64,000 nucleotides of DNA from Podocnemis expansa (Eukaryota > Chordata > Testudines > Podocnemididae). This document shows positions 57,474-64,000 of the stretch, piece after piece. Under the pieces are notes generated by a model. The model did not search any database. It saw nothing but the letters and a program-made list of their open reading frames with translations, and had not been told where the DNA came from. The DNA lies in NCBI GenBank assembly GCA_007922195.1, contig ML681998.1:21452931-21516930 (forward strand). Direction: 5' to 3'. The position numbers and the translations under genes were made by a program. Positions within the stretch are counted from its first letter, which is position 1; each line of letters opens with the position of its first letter.

Positions 57474-59519
57474 TGTCTGTCAGCCCCTTTCTTACGCTCC
57501 AAAGAGAAGGTGCATACTGAAGGTCACATGGGCCCTCTGTTAGCAGACAACGTTATTAAATGGGGAAGGTGTGATAATACTTGTTGAGGGAATGGATGAT
57601 TGGAGGCAGGATACCAAGGGGAGGAAGTCTGTGTGAAGTACAGACATGATGGGAGTGTAGCAACAAGGGGAGGACAGATTCCTGAAGCTTGAATCTGCCA
57701 CACTGTATTTACTTTCAGGTTTGGCCCTTTCTTGGTAGATAAGATCTGATTCAAATCAGAGCTCACCCACAACTCACGGGTGCAGATCCACAACATCTGC
57801 TCCAGCCTTCCCTCTTATAAATCTTTATAAACTGAAAGACACAGCACTCTCAGAATCATCATCTTTGGAGCTTTTATGTTAGACTTGGATTGGAATGGTA
57901 TGTTCATAGAACAGATTTTAAACCTTTCATGTTTGAGAGAGGATTCCTAGCTGAGAGCAGCCATTGCTGATGATTAAATCTTATACCCTGAGGGGAAATG
58001 GAGCTCATGAATATTTAAATTACTGAATAAAATGAGTCTTTTTAGGTAATGAGATGTTTGAAAGTTAGAATAAAACCCAACTTAAAGATCACTTATCTTC
58101 TACAAATGCCCTATGAATTTTGAAAATTATGTCAGTAGTTCTAATACATCATGTCTATATAACACAAAGGTAAGCAAGGTAGCCTACTAAATTTCATAGA
58201 AAATTACTCATACAATCTTATCACAAAACAGGTTTAAATGATGAAGTTGTAATATACATGATAGCATGTACAGAAAAAAATGAAAGGTGTGAGCAAGGGT
58301 GATACCGCCAGGAAATCCATCTGAGATCTGCTTTACTTGAATTTTATTTTCTCTTTTCCTAAGTGGAGTAATACCCCACTGCTAGCAGTAGAGCAAAGGA
58401 GGAGGGAAAGAATCAGAACTACCAGCTTCAACTAATTTTTTCAATAAAGCCTGAAGCAGTCACTGAAATAATGTGGAGAGAAAAAAAGGGCATTAGCCTT
58501 TCTTCCAGTATTTTCTGCCTTCATCTCATTTACATATTGTGTGCATGGCTTTTTGGGAAAATGAAGTGTTCCTTGATAAGAAAGGAGATAACATCCATGT
58601 GTTGCAGAGGATTTAAAAACTAGAAAGCTATCATCAGAACCAGACAATCAGAATACAGCTTGGTATAAATCATCATATGAAGACATATGGCTCAATTCAG
58701 TTTGTAGCATGTTTGTATGCAGGAGCATGGAGAAGAGTAGGCACATGCTAGAGCCAGGAATCACAAGGTGTACAGTTTGCTGCACCCTGTTACAGTCAAG
58801 TGCAGAGAAGTGCATGCACTATGGTAAGCAGAGAGAGAAATGTGGACATCCTTATGGGGTCTGGTAAGTCTGGGTAAATGCAGTTCAGCAGTGGGGTGGG
58901 GGAGGTTGGGGCTGTGTGCATGTGAGTGCACATGCACAAATGGGATCTGCAGAACTTTTATCCTCACCTCAGCATCAGGCGCCTCTTCAGAGTGCTGAGG
59001 AAGGACACTTCAAATGGACTCTTGCCAGGTTCCATATGCAGGATAAACCATCAAAATCCAGCTAGAGCCCATGTGAGCAATATGAGAGGGCCCATGCAGT
59101 GCATAGCACAGCATGTTGTCCATTTTGATTATTGAAGTCTCATCCACTGTAGATTGTTTTTCTACCTGTAACTTTCACTTAGGAGCCCAGTAAGTGTTTA
59201 TCAGATGCTCCCTTTGGCTCTGTAAGCATCTATTTAATGTTGCTCATATAGGATGTCAATGAAAATGTTCAGTGACCTCTGATCCACTGTGTGGCTCTCT
59301 GCAGCTGCATGTGACCTTTGTAAGACATTTCTTTGACCTTGCCTTCTCTATATATGCATCTTACTACTATTTTAACAGAACTAACAAAAATACCCCAAAA
59401 AAGCCACTCTACTACATACTTCTCCCCCTGGGAGAGGATGAGAGAACAAATAACAGGAGGCAGATTTGATTTGTAGTCATATTGGTTAATATACAACTGG
59501 AAACTGCTCAGTTGCTATA
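57474..59519. other. No gene or element recognised
   Basis: Ordinary non-coding composition with a G-rich patch near 58895-58915. Confidence 0.35.
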
Positions 59520-59522
59520 ATA

Positions 59523-60328
59523 GGCTATGTCTACATTGGGGGGGGAGGGGGGGCTTGGAATTTGACATAACACGACTTAACCCCTGGTCTCACTGAGCTC
59601 CCAGAGCCTGATCTGGCTCTGGGAGCCACTGAAAAGAAGCTGGGAGCTGGATCTGGCTGTTAACACCCTCCTGCAGGCTGCAGGGCTGGGAGCTGGAACC
59701 TGCAATCTGCACCAAGGGGCTGGGAGCCCGATCCAGCTCCCAGCCCCTTGGGGCAGGTGGCAGAGGTTTGGAGCTGGCTCCCGCCACCCATGGTGAGGGC
59801 TAGCAGCCAGTTCCCACAGCCTATAGAGAGGTGCTAGAAGTCTGAAGGGGCTCCCAGCCCCTTTTTGCAGGGGGTGGGGGACAGCAGACAGGGGCTGGGA
59901 GTGTGGTCTGGCCTCCAGTGCTCTGCTAGGAGGCAGCTTAGAGACTGATCTGGTCCCCAGTCGCTTGCTGCTGTGGGCAGAGCTTAGTCAATTTCCCAGG
60001 CTACAAGCCAGCTTCTAACCCCCTGATCAGGCTCTTAGCTCCTCACTATGCTCGGCAGGAACCAGCTCCAAGCCCCTGGACACCCAGCTCCTTGATCCAC
60101 CCCCCCACCACTAGTGGCAGCTGGGGCCAGATCAGGCCTCCAAAGCTAGATCGGGCTCTAGGAGCCAGATAGAGACTAGGCGCGGGGCAGGGTTCAGGGC
60201 TTCCTGCCCTGTAAAGATGACTTAAAAGCTTAAGTCGACTTATGCAACTGCTTAAGTTGACTTAATAAATTCTAAGTATAGCCCTGGCTTTGCTTAAATC
60301 AATTTAAACCCCTAGTGTAGACATTACC
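59523..60328. mobile_element. Harbinger-like MITE, TTAAGTCGACTTA family, 806 bp
   Basis: It starts GGCTATGTCTACATTGGG and ends CTAGTGTAGACATTACC with ATA on both sides (59520-59522 and 60329-60331). The right part has TTAAAAGCTTAAGTCGACTT and further CTTAAGTTGACTTAA copies; the left has ACACGACTTAACCCC. The core repeats GCTGGGAGCYVGATC and CAGCTCCCAGCCCC words. Confidence 0.7.
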
Positions 60329-61400
60329 ATAGTGCGTCTATAAGACAAGAACCTGAATGGAACTGAATCACTGGCTCTGGTTCAATAGGTGACAGCTGAG
60401 ATTGACTCCTGGCTGCCACTACCTTCCTGATTTCCTGTCACATCTGACTGGATCCTCGACCCTGTTGGAGGAAAACAGGGCAGTTAGACTTGATATTGCT
60501 GCTGCCTAAGGGTAGGAGGCACACATCTCTCCCAGTGTTGAGACAAAAAAACATTAAGATGCCTCAGCCATTGTCTGTTCTATGGCATCGTGTTTGTGTA
60601 CAAAATAGCTTGCTCATTGCTGCCAAGACCATCCAGTTCAGAGCATGGGGAAGTGTTTCAGTTGTTGTAGTTGTCTGCCCCCTGGAGAACAGCTCAGGTA
60701 AGTTTGTACACACAATTATTTTAGTACCTGTGAAGAGATGCACAATTTCACTGACAGGCCCTCACCCTTTGAGGGCATTAAAAATCAGTTATTTACCCAT
60801 ATCTTTCCATAGGGGCATGCCTCACATGCACACTAAAATACCTGCACCAGGCTACACACACAGAAGTCTGATCTCTACACCATGTCCCTTGAGACTTTTC
60901 CAATCAACAGAAGGTTTCTTGAGTAGTAAACATTGTGAAGTCCGCATTTTGCTACCACAAGCTTCCAGACTGTTTGGTTGTATCTCACTCCCATTCCTGG
61001 TATAGTGCTATATCCCAAAGAAACTGCATTCTCAAATTTCCCTAACTCTCCTCAATCAGTGTGAATATCCTCTTGTGAGCAGTGCTGTACCCTTGATGAG
61101 TAGCTGCAGATGGGCTTGGGAAAGAAATCACCAGATAGACATGGATCAGTTAAGTGTTGTCACCTGTGTTTCTTGATACCAAGAAGAGGGAGACAGTCAG
61201 ATTCTCTGGAAAAAGATGCTCATTGCATAAATACCTTGCAGTGGCAATGTGAGAGAAAACCAAACAACTTCAATGCTACATCAAGGAATACAATCAGAAT
61301 AGGTTAGCACAACCATTACAGTCATAGTTACTAGGCCCATGTCCAGAACGTGGTCAAGAGTTCAAAATCGGCTTGGACAATGAGTACCATCACCATTTAA
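60329..61400. other. Unassigned; may include decayed Harbinger sequence
   Basis: The plus frame 60490-61005 is open for 171 codons but has no domain. The stretch adjoins the transposase remnant and may be its decayed 3' part on the minus strand. Confidence 0.25.
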
Positions 61401-62050
61401 GAGATGCATACTTATGGATGTGAACCACTGATGGCTCATAAATTCCAGAAGGGTGTCCACAACATCTGCTTCATAAAAATGCCACTCCTCAATGGATGGC
61501 AATGACTATCCATGGGAATTACACATTCACCAAACTGTACCATCTCTGAGCCCCTTCAGCAATGAACTGCTTTTGCAGCAGCTGCCTCTAAGTTCCTTGC
61601 ATCAGGTAGGAGGCAGCTGGAATCACAAATAGGCTGCACACCAATACTGTGAAAAACCTTACAATTTGTGCCTATGTCTTCCTGATTGGATGGTGAATGA
61701 GAGGGACTTGTACACTTGGTTGTCCTAATAATGTCTGGAAAGTTAGGAATCCCACAATGTCCAAAAAAGCATTTGCCATTCTCATTCATTCACCTGCCAT
61801 GCCACTAAAACAAATGTTCTCCTCCATGCACCTATCTATGAGCGCAGCTAACTGTTAAAGGCACTAAAGATGGTGACATTTCCAACACAGCTGTCATCAC
61901 CCTTTTAACAGATCCAGTGGTCAGGATATGGAGGGCAGTCAGTGCTTTCTGGAGAACAGAGATGTACTTCTCATGTGATCAGCCCTTGCAGAGCCTCATC
62001 TTAAAGATTCTTGCACATTTTCCCTGCTCATTTGTGGCTAAGACGTTCCA
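61400..62050 (-). pseudogene. PIF/Harbinger transposase (HARBI1-type) remnant
   Basis: Read leftwards from about 62040: KMRLCKG, then VLQKALTALHILTTGSVKRV, which fits the helical block L-x-x-LATGSFQxxVG of HARBI1-type proteins, followed by EMSPSLVPLTVSCAH (usual GISQPSVSRIVxxV). The 61789-61556 frame reads GIPNFPDIIRTTKCTS (usual GFPNVxGAIDGTHI, carrying the first catalytic Asp) and KVFHSIGVQPICDSSCLL (usual RKxFHSINVQxVCD). Stops and frameshifts are frequent, and the first Asp is not preserved in its usual context. The enzyme would cut and paste the transposon. This copy is dead. I found no ends for its element. Confidence 0.5.
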
Positions 62051-64000
62051 CATCATTAATGTTCAGTATCTGAATTAGTGGCCTTAATCATGGAACATGA
62101 TCCCTGGCAATAGTTTTTTCAATGGGATGATCACGATGTAAAAAGACCATAACTAAAGTTTCGCTGAATGATCATGTGGCAGGTACCTACAGTAGAACCT
62201 GTAACACAGAGGGTCAGAGCCACCAGCAAAAACTGCCAGGGCAGATTGTCCCACCACCCACATAGGTGCAGTCTTTGATACAATGAAGGCAAACCAAACA
62301 CCACCCACAATCAGCACTCACACAGTTCAGTTCACACTTCCGTATGAGTGCAAGAGCACCCAAACCCAGCTGTCCGCCCGATTTGGACACCAAACACCTA
62401 TATGAACACAGAAATGCAAACTGTCTTTGCCACAAAGGAGTGGCAACCAACAAAATTGGAAGTATACAAAGAAATGTGATACAGCTTTGCTGTGCCGTAC
62501 AACCTACCAAATATTTGTAGCACTCTATGAATATAATGAATGGACCACAGCAACTGGGCCAGTCAAAAGCTGCCTTTGCCTGGAACTCCAATGCTCAAAG
62601 CAACTGCTCAGCTACTGAAATGTTGCCACATCAGATAGTGAATGCTCAGCTAAGACTCAACTGCAGCTCTCAGTTGCATACAAATTTAGTTTAGGTAAAT
62701 TGTCTTCATTAAACAGCTACAGACACCTGACTGGGAAGACTGAAAATGGAAATGAAAGCTGAGAAATAGGCTTTAAAAAGCAGATAACACACAAGAATTG
62801 GAGAAACATATTTTCCTCTCTTGAAACTATTATTCTACTCTGGGAAGGCAGTAGATGTTAGATATTTCTTCTTGTCACTAAGCACAAGAGGCAGAGAAAT
62901 TTAAATCTTTGATTTAACAGATCCCATGGGATAACCCAAAGCCTAATACATGGTCAGTGTTACTGACAGATAAGCAAAACAATTCCCCATCATTTATAGA
63001 CTGCTTTCTAGAACATGTGAGAGGTTGCAGTCTTGTATCTCAATGCGTCAGTAAACACCCTGAGCTTAGCCTCACATCTGTTTAGAAGGGACTAGGTCCA
63101 ACTTATTCGTTTTTATAGTTACTACCCAAAGAATAACCCATTCATAAATATAGATGGATATAACATCATCCGTCACCAAAGGATTGTTAGAAATGCATGG
63201 GACTACATACAAGAATAAACAGGATTTGACTCTAATTCATATAGGAATGAAATGACATGAAGTCCTTCATAATTTTCAAAAATTAGTAATGGTTACAAAT
63301 ATTTATGCTGGCATGCTTCTAAGAATAGCTTATATTACTATAGCACCCAAAATGTGCTAGGTGCTAGTACAGGTTATTAAGCCTTATTTAAAACCTGTCC
63401 ATTTAATTTAGGCCTGGATAACATCTTGATTAGTTTATTAGAAACACTGTCTCTAATAAAATAAATTTCATTACCATGGTCTTGAACTATTAATTACATA
63501 ACCATATTAAGATGCAACTGATCCAGAAGGCAGTGCTCAATACTCATTAACTTCAATGTTAATTATACAAAAGGAGCTTAGCAAAGAACCCTATGAAATA
63601 CAATTTCTCTTTCCATTGAAGTTGTCAGGTTAAATTATAGCTTGGGGACATTATTTATAATACACTATTAAATAACTAGGATTTCTTAACCCCAAATACA
63701 CAAGGAAATCAAAAAACTGAAAGGTCTCTTATTTATGATTTCCATCACATGGGCCTAGGAATATGACATTAAATTTCTTGTACTCCCTCTTTGAAACAGT
63801 GCATCTTTGTCAAAGACTACAATAAATCCTAGTCATTTGTCCAGTATAACTTTTATTACTTGGGTTAAATCGAGGCCCCTGAAACCTTTGTAATTCAATT
63901 ATTTAGATTTTGCATTGTTGTGTTCCTTAAGAATTTTTTAAGATTCACTTCATTTACATCATGCCTTCATACCAACACTAGGTGTTCTGTTACAGCCAGT
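62051..64000. other. No gene recognised
   Basis: 62210-62600 may still be part of the decayed Harbinger element. The final 1.4 kb is AT-rich and plain. Confidence 0.35.

Noticed and set aside
60490..61005. Plus frame of 171 codons
   Set aside because: Low-complexity Val run and no domain. It lies opposite what may be decayed Harbinger sequence.

Overview
This is a vertebrate nuclear window, almost certainly sauropsid. A turtle is the best guess and a crocodilian the next. The reasons are the repeat mix: CR1 LINEs with the octamer tail (ATTCTATG-like), Penelope-like elements with a GIY-YIG domain, a DIRS tyrosine-recombinase retrotransposon, many PIF/Harbinger-like MITEs with GGSTATGTYYACAC ends, and several hAT MITEs. 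I found no host protein-coding exon, tRNA, rRNA, CRISPR array or bacterial-type operon that I can support. Every recognisable coding stretch is mobile-element pol, gag, recombinase, transposase or DNA-binding protein, and all are broken. The open frames over GC-rich stretches are not genes.

Layout. 0-2.2 kb: the right part of a large Harbinger-type element carrying a decayed Myb/SANT-like gene on the minus strand. 2.2-5.2 kb: a Penelope 3'-end foldback, an old foldback repeat and a GC-rich LTR-like block. 5.2-12.3 kb: a Harbinger MITE, a Penelope copy split by a young-looking CR1, two abutting hAT MITEs that share one 8-bp target, another MITE, and two minus-strand non-LTR retrotransposon pieces. 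14.4-16.5 kb: a MITE inside a Penelope foldback and a second MITE. 17.8-21.4 kb: a hAT MITE and an LTR-like promoter block. 25.1-31.2 kb: four Harbinger MITEs, a SINE-like repeat and CR1 tails. 33.7-38.7 kb: a hAT inside a hAT, a Penelope copy split by a hAT, a half MITE and a DIRS fragment. 39.6-46.0 kb: a Penelope foldback, a half MITE and a nearly complete but dead DIRS (gag, RT/RNase H, tyrosine recombinase, 3' inverted repeats). 46.8-50.6 kb: a CR1 5' portion abutting a 2.2-kb non-coding Harbinger-like element full of minisatellites. 53.8-55.7 kb: a minus-strand CR1. 56.6-60.3 kb: Penelope foldbacks and two MITEs. 61.4-62.0 kb: a decayed HARBI1-type transposase.

How the parts relate. The Harbinger-like elements fall into families that share ends and 3-bp target duplications but differ in the palindrome they repeat inside (TTTCGAAATAA-like, TAGTTTGAACTA-like, TTAAGTCGACTTA-like, TATCGATATA-like). 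Five of about fourteen lie at only two spots within Penelope 3' ends. The most interesting signals are this insertion pattern, the palindrome-chain architecture, the Penelope 3'-end foldbacks, and the two hAT elements that used one 8-bp target.
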